The notes below the pieces were generated by a model. That model had not been told where the DNA came from. It did no database searches and saw only the letters and a list, made by a program, of their open reading frames with translations. Shown here in pieces: positions 7,998 to 16,011 of a stretch of 64,000 bases of DNA (positions are counted from its first letter, which is position 1; every line of letters starts with the position of its first letter). Position numbers and translations under genes: made by a program. Origin of the DNA: Pseudofrankia coriaricola (GTDB taxonomy: Bacteria > Actinomycetota > Actinomycetes > Frankiales > Frankiaceae); contig NZ_MBLO01000036.1 in assembly GCF_001854805.1 (NCBI RefSeq), forward strand, positions 62,001 to 126,000, given 5' to 3'.

Positions 7998-9254
7998 ATG
8001 ATGTCGCACGTGACGACCTCCACCTCGACGACAGACGCGACGACGACCGAGACCGTTCCCGCCGCCCCCGGAGCGTTGCCGCTCGCCGGGCTGCTCGTCG
8101 TCGGCCTGGAGCAGGCCGTCGCCGCGCCGCTGGCGACCCGGCACCTCGCGGACCTCGGCGCCCGCGTCGTCAAGGTGGAGAACCCGAACGGCGGCGACAT
8201 GGCCCGCTCGTACGACGGGGCCTGGCATGGCGAGATCGGCGCGCACTTCGCCTGGTTGAACCGGGGCAAGGAGTCGTTCGCCGTCAACCTGCGCGACCCG
8301 CGCGGCGCGGCGGCGTTGGAGGAACTGGTATCCCGCGCGGATGTCGTCGTGCAGAACCTCGCCCCCGGGGGCGCCGCCCGCCGGGGGCTGGCCGCCGAGC
8401 AGCTGCACGCGAGATACCCGCGGATCATCGCCGTCGACATCTCCGGCTACGGCGAGGGCGGCCCGCTCTCCCACAAGCGTGCCTACGACCTGCTGGTCCA
8501 GTCGGAGTCCGGCTCCTGTGCCATCACCGGCCACCAGGGGCACCCCGCGAAGGCCGGCGTCCCGCTCGCGGACATCGGCGGCGGCATGTACACGCTGACG
8601 TCCGTGCTCGCCGCGCTGCACGCGCGCACCACGACCGGCCGGGGCGCCGCGATCCAGGTCGGCCTGTTCGACGCGGCCGTCGAGTGGATGGGCTACGCGC
8701 TCAACTTCACCATGGGCTCGGGCCTCGTCCAGGAGCCCAACGGCGTCAGCTCCCCCGCTGTCTCCCCCTATGGCAACTACAAGACGGCAGACGGCCAGGT
8801 GCTCGTGCTCGGCACGACGAACAACGGCGAGTGGCAGCGGCTGGCCCGCGAGGTCCTCGGGCAGCCCGACCTCGCCGACGACCCGCGGTTCACCGAGAAC
8901 GACGACCGGGTCAGCCGGCGCGCCGAGCTCGACGTTCACCTCGCCGCCTGGGCGAGCACCGTGACCCTCGAGGACGCCCGCGAGCAGCTGGACAAGGCCG
9001 GCATCGGCAACGCCCGCCTCAACACCATCCCCGACGTCATCGACCACCCGCACCTGGCCGCCCGTGACCGCTGGCGCGAGGTCTCCTCCCCCGCCGGCCC
9101 CGTCCGCGCCGTCCTGCCGCCCCCGGTCAACAAGGACTGGGCCTTCCCGATGGGCGACATCCCGGCCCTGGGCGCCCACACCGAGTCGATCCTCACCGAG
9201 CTCGGCCGCACCCCCGACGACCTGGCCGCCCTGCGCGCCGGCGGCGTCATCTAG
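7998..9254 (+). CDS. CaiB/BaiF family (type III) CoA-transferase
   Basis: About 418 residues. Class III CoA-transferase hallmarks: HLADLGARVVKVENPNGGD, LNRGKESFAVNLRDPRG, ADVVVQNLAPG, YDLLVQSESG with the catalytic Asp, and LTELGRTPDDLAALRAGGVI at the C-terminus. These enzymes move CoA between carboxylic acids through an aspartyl-CoA intermediate, and would activate or recycle the acid handled by this operon. ATG 7998 and ATG 8001 are adjacent, with AGGGA just upstream; in-frame alternatives lie at 7941, 7974 and GTG 8010. The stop at 9252-9254 overlaps by three bases the stop of the disrupted glutamate decarboxylase fragment on the other strand. Confidence 0.88.
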   Translation: MMSHVTTSTSTTDATTTETVPAAPGALPLAGLLVVGLEQAVAAPLATRHLADLGARVVKVENPNGGDMARSYDGAWHGEIGAHFAWLNRGKESFAVNLRDPRGAAALEELVSRADVVVQNLAPGGAARRGLAAEQLHARYPRIIAVDISGYGEGGPLSHKRAYDLLVQSESGSCAITGHQGHPAKAGVPLADIGGGMYTLTSVLAALHARTTTGRGAAIQVGLFDAAVEWMGYALNFTMGSGLVQEPNGVSSPAVSPYGNYKTADGQVLVLGTTNNGEWQRLAREVLGQPDLADDPRFTENDDRVSRRAELDVHLAAWASTVTLEDAREQLDKAGIGNARLNTIPDVIDHPHLAARDRWREVSSPAGPVRAVLPPPVNKDWAFPMGDIPALGAHTESILTELGRTPDDLAALRAGGVI

Positions 9255-9685
9255 TGATGGAAGCCGGTGACGGCCGGCTCGTCGCCGAGCTGGGCCGGGT
9301 GCCCAACGGCCGCGAGGCGGTCGACGACGCGGCGCAGGTCCGTGGCCAGGTGATCGGCCAGATCCGGGCCGAACCCGTTGCGGACGACGACCCGTAGCAC
9401 GGCGAGTTCGTCCAGCGCCGGCGGGAAGCGGTAGGCGGGGACCTGCCAGCCTCGGGTCCGCAGCAGCTCCGAGACGTCGAACACGCTGAACCCGGCGGCG
9501 CGAGCGTCGCGGATCGCGAAGGCGAACGCGGGAATGCCGGTGGCGCCGTCGGAGACGAGCTCGAAGGGGCCCATCGCGGCGATCGTGCCGGACAGCCAGG
9601 TCGCCACGTCGCGGCAGCCCTGCGTCACCTGCCGGTAGCCCTCGTGGCCGAAGCGCAGCAGCGAGTAGTACTGGCCGACGACCTG
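9251..9685 (-). pseudogene. gadB: Glutamate decarboxylase, 3' portion cut off by integrative element
   Basis: The minus-strand frame from 9685 reads QVVGQYYSLLRFGHEGYRQ and continues through VPAYRFPPALDELAVLRVVV to the stop at 9251. This is the C-terminal small domain of pyridoxal-phosphate glutamate decarboxylases. It has no start or catalytic lysine of its own. Host sequence begins at the core CAGGTC (9680-9685 on the plus strand as GACCTG). It joins exactly in frame to the 5' portion at 12263-13267. An open frame does run on into element DNA, so a meaningless hybrid could be made, but an active enzyme could not. Confidence 0.92.
9680..9685. other. Hybrid attachment site core (3' gad junction)
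   Basis: GACCTG marks the switch from glutamate decarboxylase sequence (lower coordinates) to element sequence (higher coordinates). On the minus strand the context is CGTCCCAGGTCGTCGGCC. A second GACCTG at 9714-9719 lies within the element arm. The true crossover dinucleotide should be within or next to the shared core. Confidence 0.75.
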
Positions 9686-9727
9686 GGACGAGTCTACATC
9701 ATTGGAACGTCCCGACCTGGTGGGGGA

Positions 9728-9892
9728 ATGACGATGCAGGTAGAGATCACCTGGACGAACGGCGAGGAGATCGCGCCGGACGTGTTCGCCTACTACCGTG
9801 AGTCGGTCGAGCTGCCGGACGACCATACGGCCGACGATCTGGTACGCGAGCTGGCGCGGCTCGGCGCCGCGACGGCACCGAAGGACGAGTGA
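9728..9892 (+). CDS. Small acidic hypothetical protein of the integrative element
   Basis: A 54-residue ORF starting MTMQVEITWTNGEEIAP. It is rich in Asp/Glu (about a quarter of residues) and has no domain I recognise. GTGGGGGA just before the ATG is a plausible ribosome binding site; a second ATG is two codons later. It is the only rightward gene of the element and is followed by a strong hairpin terminator. Coding status is moderately likely. Function is unknown; small acidic element proteins can be regulators or anti-defence factors, but nothing here shows that. Confidence 0.5.
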   Translation: MTMQVEITWTNGEEIAPDVFAYYRESVELPDDHTADDLVRELARLGAATAPKDE

Positions 9893-9981
9893 CGCCGTCG
9901 GTAGGCTGCCGGACCCCGACTACCGGGACCGTACGAACGGGCGCCTACGTGGCTCACAGCGCCCATAGCGGGCAGATACGA

Positions 9982-10013
9982 CGAAGACCCCCCGGTACGT
10001 CGGGGGGTCTTCG
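9982..10013. terminator. Bidirectional hairpin terminator inside the element
   Basis: A perfect 13-bp stem, CGAAGACCCCCCG with CGGGGGGTCTTCG, and a 6-base loop GTACGT. It sits between the convergent 54-residue ORF (ends 9892) and the serine recombinase (ends 10029). GGTTGTT follows on the plus strand. Confidence 0.85.
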
Positions 10014-10028
10014 GGTTGTTCGGCCTGG

Positions 10029-11675
10029 TTACTCCTCTGCCAGTAGTTCCCGGATGCGAATGAGATCTTCGGCCGGTACCTCTTGCTTCACTTTCGAGAC
10101 GACCAGTCGGGCAACCGCCGGTGTCTCCACCGGTACGGGGGGCATTTCTAGTCCGCCTGTGTATGCGGGGTGCTTGGCCGCTGACTCGGCGAGCCCTGCG
10201 AGATTTTCCAAGCCAAGGACGCGCCCGGGATCAAACCCGCGTCTGCCGCGCTGCCCCTTGGCGACTTTCAACCCGGGGGCAACTACCTTCACGATCTCCC
10301 GTTGAGCCGGCATGCTCATCCCCCGTAGGCGTGCCTCAATGGCCCCAGGGTCGCCCGTAGTGCCCTCTAGCAACTCCCGCAAGGCTTCCGGCACGGATGC
10401 GTCCTGTGCACGCTGGCGGGCAGATGTCAGGGCTTGCTCTAGTTCGTCGATCTCATCCAACAGCGCGATCTTGGATGCGCCCTTGCGTGTCTTCACCAGG
10501 GCTTGAAGCTCCACCAACTCTGCCCCAAGGTCGGCAACCTTGATCTGTGCCCGCACCACGCTGGACTCGTCCGGCGCGCCAATGATCGTCATGGCGTTCT
10601 CTGACGCCAGCACGTATGCGATGTGTCGGATTACGTGATCGTCCAAACCCTTGGCCTGAATCATGGTGCACTGCCCGATGCCGCAACACATGTAGCCCTG
10701 GTATCGGTACGGGCCGATCTTCCTAGACGTCACGGTTGAGTCGCAAACTCCACACCGGGCGATGCCTGCCAACAACGATGTGAACCGCGTTGGCCGTGCG
10801 ACGTGCCGGTACTGCTCGGCAGACTCTCGGCGCCTGGCCTGGACGCGCAGGAACTCACCCTGACCGATCATGACCGGAATGTTGATCGCGTACTCACCAG
10901 CGTCAAGGTTCTCCGAACCTTCAAAGGTGCGCACGGCGGTGTACGTCTGGTTCTCCAGAATTCGACCAACGGTTGCGGCGGACCACTCATCGCCATTGCG
11001 AGGGGTAGGCACTCCCCGGGCATTCAGGTCCATGGTGATCGTGTGCCGACCCTCACCGTTGAGATATCGGGCGTAGATCTCCCGGACGACGGCGGCCGTA
11101 GCAGGGTTCTCGACCCAGCCCGTGAGACGCCCACGGGCGTCTCTCACCGCGTCGTATCCGTATGCGACGGATGATGGGGGGATTCCGGCAGCGATGTTGG
11201 CGTCAAGGCCACGCTTGGACCGTTTGCGAAGCTTTACGATCTCCTGTCGGGCGTCGTCCAATGCCTCTGTGATCGTCTTCCGGTCGCGCTCGTCCCGTGG
11301 GTCATAGACCCGATCACCTTCGGCGATCTTCACGCCCAACCGGGCGCATCGGTCGATGAACACGCGCCCCCGAGTGTCGTCACGGTCAAGGCGGGAGATC
11401 TCCCAAACGGCGACAACGTCGACCTGTCTGGCTTCGACCATCGCCACGACCCGTGGCCACGTCTCGCGCGGTGACGCAGACCAGGGAGAGGCACCCTTGC
11501 CGTCTTCGACGATCACGTCAACGATCGTCCAGCCGAGACGCTCAGCCACGCCGCGTAGAGCTGCCTCCTGCTCACCTACGGACTTGCCCGCCCGGTCGTC
11601 TGCCTTGCTTCGACGGCAGTAGAGAACGACGCGCACGTCAGCCACGGTATGCCGGCCGCCAAATGTGCTGGTCAC
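10029..11675 (-). CDS. Large serine recombinase (phiC31/TP901-type integrase)
   Basis: 548 residues. Residues ~13-165 are the resolvase-type catalytic domain with VLYCRRSKADD, where Ser23 is the predicted nucleophile, then SVGEQEAAL and SRLDRDDTRGRVF. Residues ~170-290 form the recombinase DNA-binding domain (GIPPSSVAYGYD, GRHTITMDLNARGVPTPRNG, WSAATVGRILENQTY). A zinc ribbon with CGVC near 305 and a CC...C group near 335 follows, then a coiled-coil-rich segment (LGAELVELQALVKTRK) as in phiC31-type integrases. It starts at GTG 11675, overlapping the stop of the upstream ORF as GTGA. It should catalyse attP x attB integration into the glutamate decarboxylase gene. All expected domains are present, so it looks functional. 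Confidence 0.95.
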   Translation of the reverse strand: MTSTFGGRHTVADVRVVLYCRRSKADDRAGKSVGEQEAALRGVAERLGWTIVDVIVEDGKGASPWSASPRETWPRVVAMVEARQVDVVAVWEISRLDRDDTRGRVFIDRCARLGVKIAEGDRVYDPRDERDRKTITEALDDARQEIVKLRKRSKRGLDANIAAGIPPSSVAYGYDAVRDARGRLTGWVENPATAAVVREIYARYLNGEGRHTITMDLNARGVPTPRNGDEWSAATVGRILENQTYTAVRTFEGSENLDAGEYAINIPVMIGQGEFLRVQARRRESAEQYRHVARPTRFTSLLAGIARCGVCDSTVTSRKIGPYRYQGYMCCGIGQCTMIQAKGLDDHVIRHIAYVLASENAMTIIGAPDESSVVRAQIKVADLGAELVELQALVKTRKGASKIALLDEIDELEQALTSARQRAQDASVPEALRELLEGTTGDPGAIEARLRGMSMPAQREIVKVVAPGLKVAKGQRGRRGFDPGRVLGLENLAGLAESAAKHPAYTGGLEMPPVPVETPAVARLVVSKVKQEVPAEDLIRIRELLAEE

Positions 11676-12217
11676 GCGGCCACGCTCCGCACCAGCGGGC
11701 GACGGAAAATGATCGTGATGCGCTCGTCCGCCCGAAGCTCACGCCACATGGCCGAGTGCGGCCCGTCCGGGCCGCCCGTGACGCCGTCTAGCTCAATCTC
11801 GATCGTGTCCCCGTAAGGACGGTGGAAGCGCTCGACGTAGGTCACGGTGCCCGTGTTGCCGTCGGCCAGACGGGCCCTGTCACCCATGCGGACGGCGGAC
11901 GCGCACGCGGGAGCTTCGTTGGTCCGGTCAACGATCGGGTACTCGACCGGCGCGGCCGGTTCCGGCGTGTTGCTGGCAGGCACGGTCAGGGCTTCGATGC
12001 GGAACGCGCCACGCTCGCGCGGGTTGACCATCTCGACCAGGCCACGGCGAACGAGAGACCCAACCGTCCGGCCGTCCAGCCGGTTGCCCTTGGCGTCGCG
12101 GTACTCGCTTCGGGCGTTCGCGCCGATCGTCCCGTAGACCTGCTCAACGGCGGTGCAACCGCCACCTGTGATGATCGTCAGCGTGCGCCGCTGAGCGTCG
12201 GAAAGCCTGGTAGCCAT
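11672..12217 (-). CDS. Element-encoded winged-helix-like protein (candidate recombination directionality factor)
   Basis: A 181-residue protein starting MATRLSDAQRRTLTIITGG. The first ~75 residues look like a winged helix (DGRTVGSLVRRGLVEMVNP resembling recognition helix plus wing). The C-terminal half (VRMGDRARLADGNTGTVTYV) looks like a small beta-barrel of KOW or SH3 type. GGAGGGG precedes the ATG. Its stop overlaps the integrase start, so the two are co-translated, and it is the first gene inside one attachment site. Excision factors of serine integrases are diverse and often encoded next to the integrase, so this is the best candidate here. It could instead be a transcriptional regulator of the integrase. 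I do not recognise a named family. Confidence 0.72.
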   Translation of the reverse strand: MATRLSDAQRRTLTIITGGGCTAVEQVYGTIGANARSEYRDAKGNRLDGRTVGSLVRRGLVEMVNPRERGAFRIEALTVPASNTPEPAAPVEYPIVDRTNEAPACASAVRMGDRARLADGNTGTVTYVERFHRPYGDTIEIELDGVTGGPDGPHSAMWRELRADERITIIFRRPLVRSVAA

Positions 12218-12253
12218 GGGGTTTGCCCCTCCGGTGCCCTCATCTGCTGCTGA

Positions 12254-13267
12254 TCAGCGGATGACCTGCGCGCCGGGGCGGGAGAAGTTGAGCGCGAACG
12301 TGGGTATCGTGCCGCCGAGGTAGTCGACGTGGAAGACGAGCTCCTCGGGCAGGTGGTCGTGGTCGCGCCAGAGCACCCAGCCGACGCCCGGGTACACCAG
12401 GCCGTACTTGTGGCCCGAGGCGTTGATCGAGACGACCCGGTCGAGCCGGAAGTCCCAGACGAGGTCGGGGTCGCAGAACGGGGCGACGAAGCCGCCGGAG
12501 GCCGCGTCGACGTGCACCGGCACGTCCGGTCCGCCGCCGGCGGCGAGCCGGTCGAGCGCGGCGGCGATCTCGGCGACCGGCTCGTACGTCCCGTCGAACG
12601 TCGAGCCGAGGATGGCGACCACCCCGACCGTGTTCTCGTCGCAGTGCCGCACGGCCTCGTCCGCGGTGAGGTGGGTGCGCCCGGGCGCGAGCGGGACGAG
12701 CCGGGCCTCGACGTCCCAGTAACGGGCGAACTTCTCCCAGCAGACCTGCACGTTCGCGCCCATCACGAGGTTCGGCCGGTCGGCGGGCAGGCCGGCGGCG
12801 CGCCGCCTGGCCCGCCACCGGCGGGTCATCGCGAGGCCCGCGAGCATGCAGGCCTCCGACGAGCCGGTCGTCGAGCAGCCGACCGCGTCGCGGGCGTCGG
12901 GCGCGTGCCACAGGTCCGCGAGGATGTTCACGCAGCGCGCCTCGAGCTCGGCGGTCTGCGGGTACTCATCCTTGTCGATCATGTTCTTGGCCGCGCACTC
13001 CGCCATCAGCCGGTCGGCGTGCGGGTCCATCCAGGTGGTGACGAATGTGGCCAGGTTCAGCCGGGCGTTGCCGTCGAGCATCAGCTCGTCGCGCACCAGC
13101 TGGTAGGCGGTCTCCGGGTCCATCGGCCCCGCCGGGAGCCGGTACCGGGGCAGCTCGCCGCCGCCCTCGGCCGCGACGCCCGCCGGCCGCGTCGGCAACC
13201 GCAACTGCGGCCGCACCGCCAGTCGCGCGTCCGCCCGCTCCCCCATCGCCTGCCTGTGCAGCGCCAC
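12254..13267 (-). pseudogene. gadB: Glutamate decarboxylase, 5' portion with catalytic core, truncated by integrative element
   Basis: 337 residues. PLP-binding features of group II decarboxylases are intact: [27 protein letters not shown] (Asp254) and [15 protein letters not shown] with the Schiff-base Lys at 287. The frame ends [10 protein letters not shown] then a stop, whose last two codons come from the element. The normal protein should continue QYYSLLRFG and so on, and exactly that sequence is found at 9251-9685. The missing C-terminal domain helps close the active site, so the fragment is unlikely to be active. GTG 13267 is taken as start; ATG seven codons in is the alternative. Glutamate decarboxylase makes GABA and consumes a proton, serving acid resistance or nitrogen metabolism. 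Confidence 0.93.
12263..12268. other. Hybrid attachment site core (5' gad junction)
   Basis: GACCTG again marks the switch between element (lower coordinates) and glutamate decarboxylase (higher coordinates). Element sequence next to it contains the 10-bp palindrome GCTGATCAGC (12249-12258). The two junctions differ by A versus G one base past the core, which lets the original gene sequence be inferred as encoding AQVVGQYY. Confidence 0.75.
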
Positions 13268-13317
13268 ACCGCAAGGCTAGGGGGTCGCGAAACCCTCGGC
13301 GGCCAGGGGGCGCCAGC

Positions 13318-13350
13318 GGGTTCCGCGGCGTCGACGGCGCCGCGGAACCC
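13318..13350 (-). terminator. Hairpin terminator after the Liv-type binding protein gene
   Basis: GGGTTCCGCGGCG pairs perfectly with CGCCGCGGAACCC across a 7-base loop. It lies between the binding protein stop (13384) and the glutamate decarboxylase start (13267), both leftward, so it separates the two transcripts. Confidence 0.7.
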
Positions 13351-13383
13351 TGGCTGTACGAACTGGCCGTCCAGATACCCCGC

Positions 13384-14727
13384 TCAGCCCTCGATGGGCG
13401 TGGAGGCGACGGCGCGGAACTCGGTGGGCTGGCCCTTGTCGTCCAGGGAGGTGACCAGGCCCCCGCGGACGCAGACCGCCGGGGTCGCCGGCGCTGCCTT
13501 GCCGCTGCAGCGGAACTTCATCGGGTCGGCGCCGGGCAGGTCCTTCTCCGGCATCGACTTGATCGCGGCAGTGATCGACGCCGGGGTGATGTCTCCGGAG
13601 ATGCCCTCGGTCGCCGCCTGCAGCGCCGCGACGACGGTGAACATGCTCAGCGAGCCCTGGCGGTTGACCTGGATGCCCTTGCCCTTGCCGTAGCTGTCGA
13701 CGACGGCGGAGAACAGCCGCGTCGACGGGTTGTCCGTGCCGATCGGGGCGGTCGCCGAGACGGTGATGCCCTTGAGCACAGAGCCCGGAACCGCCTTGCG
13801 TAGGGCGTCGGTGACGCACTGCGAGATGGCGACGACCGGGCCGGTGAAGCCGACGGAGTGCAGACCGTTGAGCCCGGCGATGCAGAACGAGTCGCTACCG
13901 ATCATCTGCACAACCCGCGGGCCGGCGGCCGCGATGCGCTGCATCTGCGGCGTCATGTCGGCGGTGCCCGGCGGGACTGGCACGAGGTCCAGCTTGATGC
14001 CGGCGGCCTTGAAGGCGGCGGGCGCGACCGTCTGGTAGATGCTCATCACGGCCGGCACGTCGATGGCGACGACGGACACCGTGTCGATCTTCTTGTCCTT
14101 CGCCAGCTGGATCGGCAGGCTGACCAGGGAGAACAGCGCATCGCTCAGGACGAACGTCGAGTCCTTGTCCGTGAGGATCGAGGCCGCGTTGGCGCCACCG
14201 AAGATCACCGGGATGTGCGCCTGGTGCAGCGGCTCCCACATGCTCTCCACGACGGAGGACGACCCGACGACGACCGCGGTGACGTTCTTCTCGACCATCT
14301 GGTTCGCGCAGTCGGTGCCCTTGGCCGGGTCGGCGAGGGCGTCGCACTTGACCAGCTCGATCGGGTGCCCGCCGATGCCGCCCTTGCGGTCGTTGAGATA
14401 GGCGACGGTCGTGTCGGCGACGGGACTCTCGAAGGAGAGGTCCGTGACGGCGCCCTTGCCGTCCGAGATCATCCCGATCTTGACGGGCGCGCCCTTTGCG
14501 GGGTTCAGGGCGCCGAGCACCTGATCCGTGCCGGCCGTGCTGGCGGTGGCCGCCGGGGCCGCGCCGCCCTCGTCGTCGCTGCCGGAGCCGCCGCAGGCGG
14601 CGAGCAGCAGGCTCGCCGCGACGGTGGCTAACGCGGCTAATGCGGCTGACGCGCGGACGTGCCCACGCGCCCGCCGTCGCCCTCGGTCGCCGGACGGGCT
14701 GTTGGCTGGTATCTCTATGGCGTGCAT
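13384..14727 (-). CDS. Liv-type ABC transporter substrate-binding lipoprotein
   Basis: A 447-residue exported lipoprotein. A charged N-terminus is followed by a hydrophobic segment and the lipobox LAAC with Cys45, then a Gly/Ser/Ala-rich tether. The mature part is a periplasmic-binding-protein type 1 fold (Peripla_BP_6): VKIGMISDGKGAVTDLS, AYLNDRKGGIGGHPIELV and CDALADPAKGTDCANQMVEK are typical. Paired cysteines suggest disulfides. AGAGGGAT precedes the ATG. It could feed the Liv permease at 1-5 kb, although it lies 8 kb away with an insertion between. An imperfect palindrome 55 bases upstream and a divergent TetR gene suggest local repression. Confidence 0.92.
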   Translation of the reverse strand: MHAIEIPANSPSGDRGRRRARGHVRASAALAALATVAASLLLAACGGSGSDDEGGAAPAATASTAGTDQVLGALNPAKGAPVKIGMISDGKGAVTDLSFESPVADTTVAYLNDRKGGIGGHPIELVKCDALADPAKGTDCANQMVEKNVTAVVVGSSSVVESMWEPLHQAHIPVIFGGANAASILTDKDSTFVLSDALFSLVSLPIQLAKDKKIDTVSVVAIDVPAVMSIYQTVAPAAFKAAGIKLDLVPVPPGTADMTPQMQRIAAAGPRVVQMIGSDSFCIAGLNGLHSVGFTGPVVAISQCVTDALRKAVPGSVLKGITVSATAPIGTDNPSTRLFSAVVDSYGKGKGIQVNRQGSLSMFTVVAALQAATEGISGDITPASITAAIKSMPEKDLPGADPMKFRCSGKAAPATPAVCVRGGLVTSLDDKGQPTEFRAVASTPIEG

Positions 14728-14781
14728 GTGGTATCCCTCTACTCGCCGGAGCTCGGGAGTGAATGCTCGCGTACCATGGTC

Positions 14782-14804
14782 ATTTGGTCAACGGATTGAC
14801 AAAT
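14782..14804. promoter_or_regulatory. Imperfect palindrome upstream of the binding-protein gene (operator candidate)
   Basis: ATTTG-G-TCAA-CGGA-TTGA-CAAAT is an inverted repeat with one extra base in the left half. It ends 55 bases before the binding-protein start, in the 550-bp region shared with a divergent TetR gene, and overlaps a TTGACA hexamer. It is a plausible TetR site. Confidence 0.45.
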
Positions 14805-14964
14805 GCCCTGGATAAATGAGCCAGAAAGCCGCGGTCACGCCGCGTCACGAGGACGAGGGATCCCGGGTCAGGTCGGCTGCCGCCAGCCGACAGACATCCC
14901 ATGGGCTCGGATGTCCAGCCACGCGGCGGCCCGCGACACGGTCCCAGCGACCAGCAAATGCACC

Positions 14965-15135
14965 TCGGCCACACCTGGTGACAGCGCATCGGCGCTCTAC
15001 CAACCCGACCACCTCGTCAGCCCGGCCCAAGGCGCACCACCGCCAGAAGCCAGGACCCCGGCACCACGCCAGGAGCAGGGTTCCTGCCGGATCGCGAAGC
15101 GATCTGGGAGGTTAGGCTCAGCGCCCGACACGGGG
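14965..15135 (+). repeat. Dispersed intergenic repeat, copy A
   Basis: This contains GGTGACAGCGCATCGGCGCT, then CACCTCGTCAGCCC and CACCACCGCCA, and ends near CAGCGCCCGACACG. The same order of motifs appears at 46081-46210 and, inverted, at 54445-54575. Copy A is interrupted near its end by the separate palindromic repeat at 15083-15112. There is no coding sense in any frame. The surrounding 14728-15280 gap otherwise holds no gene that I can support. Confidence 0.6.
15083..15112. repeat. Short palindromic repeat, copy 1
   Basis: CCTGCCGGATCGC-GAA-GCGATCTGG-GAGG folds as a hairpin with a GAA loop. A second copy at 34749-34777 has the fully paired end GGCAGG. It resembles a REP-type intergenic palindrome. 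Confidence 0.6.
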
Positions 15136-15280
15136 CGAGCGCGCCCAGCGCCTCGCCCCGACGGGTGAGCAGCGCCCGACGGTATGATTTTCCGATGGTG
15201 GCCTGTCGCCCGTCGGCTCCGGAGGCCTTAGCCAGGCGGCGCGCGACAAGGGCGCGCATGGCTGGGGATGGTGTCCTGCC

Positions 15281-15946
15281 ATGACGGCGGAGGTTCGACC
15301 TCACCTGCGAGCCGACGCGCGCCGCAACCGCGACCGCATCATCGCCACGGCCACCCAGGCATTCGCCGACGACGGGCCCGACGTGCCGATGGAGGAGATC
15401 GCCCGGCTCGCCGGCGTCGGTGTCGGCACGCTGTACCGCCACTTCCCCGACCGGGAGGCGCTGGTCGTGGCCGTCGTGCGCGACAGCCTGGCGACCTCGC
15501 TCGCCAGGGCCCGCGCGGCGGCCGACGAGACCGCGGCCGACGAGACCGCGGCCGACGGCCGTGCCTGGGACGCGCTGGTACGCAGCCTCAGCCCGTCGCG
15601 CGAGCTGCGGCTCACGATGCGACTGACCGTCCTGTTCTCACCGGGGATGGCGGCGGCCGTGCGCGCCGACCCGGCCATCACCAGGATCCGCCGCGAGTAC
15701 GCCGAGGCGCTCGACGCCCTGATCCGCGCGGCCCAGACCGAGGGGTCACTGCGCCCCGACGTCGGCTCCGGCGACGTCGCCCACCTGCTCGCGCTCGCCG
15801 CCTACAGCCTCAGCCGCGGCCTCGGCACGACGGCCGAGATCGCCTTCGATCGCGCCCGCGCCATCATCCTCGACGGCTTGCGCGCCCGCCCCACGACGCC
15901 GCTGCCCGGCCATCCCCTGACTACGACCGACCTCGCCGCCGAATAG
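15281..15946 (+). CDS. TetR/AcrR-family regulator
   Basis: 221 residues. The N-terminal helix-turn-helix is clear: RIIATATQAFADDG then EEIARLAGVGVGTLYRHFPD. The C-terminal ligand domain is Ala/Arg-rich and not assignable. A duplicated pentapeptide (ADETAADETAADG, residues ~82-94, from a 15-bp tandem repeat in the DNA) sits in the linker between the domains. It is divergent from the Liv-type binding-protein gene, whose upstream palindrome is a likely target. No good ribosome binding site is seen close to the ATG. Confidence 0.9.
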   Translation: MTAEVRPHLRADARRNRDRIIATATQAFADDGPDVPMEEIARLAGVGVGTLYRHFPDREALVVAVVRDSLATSLARARAAADETAADETAADGRAWDALVRSLSPSRELRLTMRLTVLFSPGMAAAVRADPAITRIRREYAEALDALIRAAQTEGSLRPDVGSGDVAHLLALAAYSLSRGLGTTAEIAFDRARAIILDGLRARPTTPLPGHPLTTTDLAAE

Positions 15947-16011
15947 CGCCGACCAGCCGACCGGCCCGCGCCGTAAGCGTTCCGGCGCAGGCTGAGAGAC
16001 GAAGAGCCCGC

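Larger units (their letters stand above)
9680..12268. mobile_element. 2.58-kb integrative element with large serine recombinase, inserted in glutamate decarboxylase gene
   Basis: The element separates two perfectly matching halves of a glutamate decarboxylase gene. Both junctions share GACCTG on the plus strand (9680-9685 and 12263-12268), so the inserted length is 2583 bp. It carries a large serine recombinase, an overlapping upstream ORF that may be its accessory factor, a 54-residue ORF on the other strand and one terminator. The DNA is visibly less GC-rich than the flanks. No replication, capsid or conjugation gene is present, so it is either a minimal mobile cassette or a satellite or remnant of a larger element. 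A short shared core without a long target duplication is as expected for a phiC31-type integrase. Confidence 0.88.

Noticed and set aside
9680-12268. Interpretation of the gad interruption as an insertion sequence with target duplication
   Set aside because: There are no terminal inverted repeats or DDE transposase; the recombinase has zinc ribbon and coiled-coil parts of a large serine integrase, and the shared junction is a short core.
14728-15280. Small ORFs in the gap upstream of the Liv-type binding protein
   Set aside because: They coincide with repeat sequences that give other translations in other copies, so they are not conserved genes.
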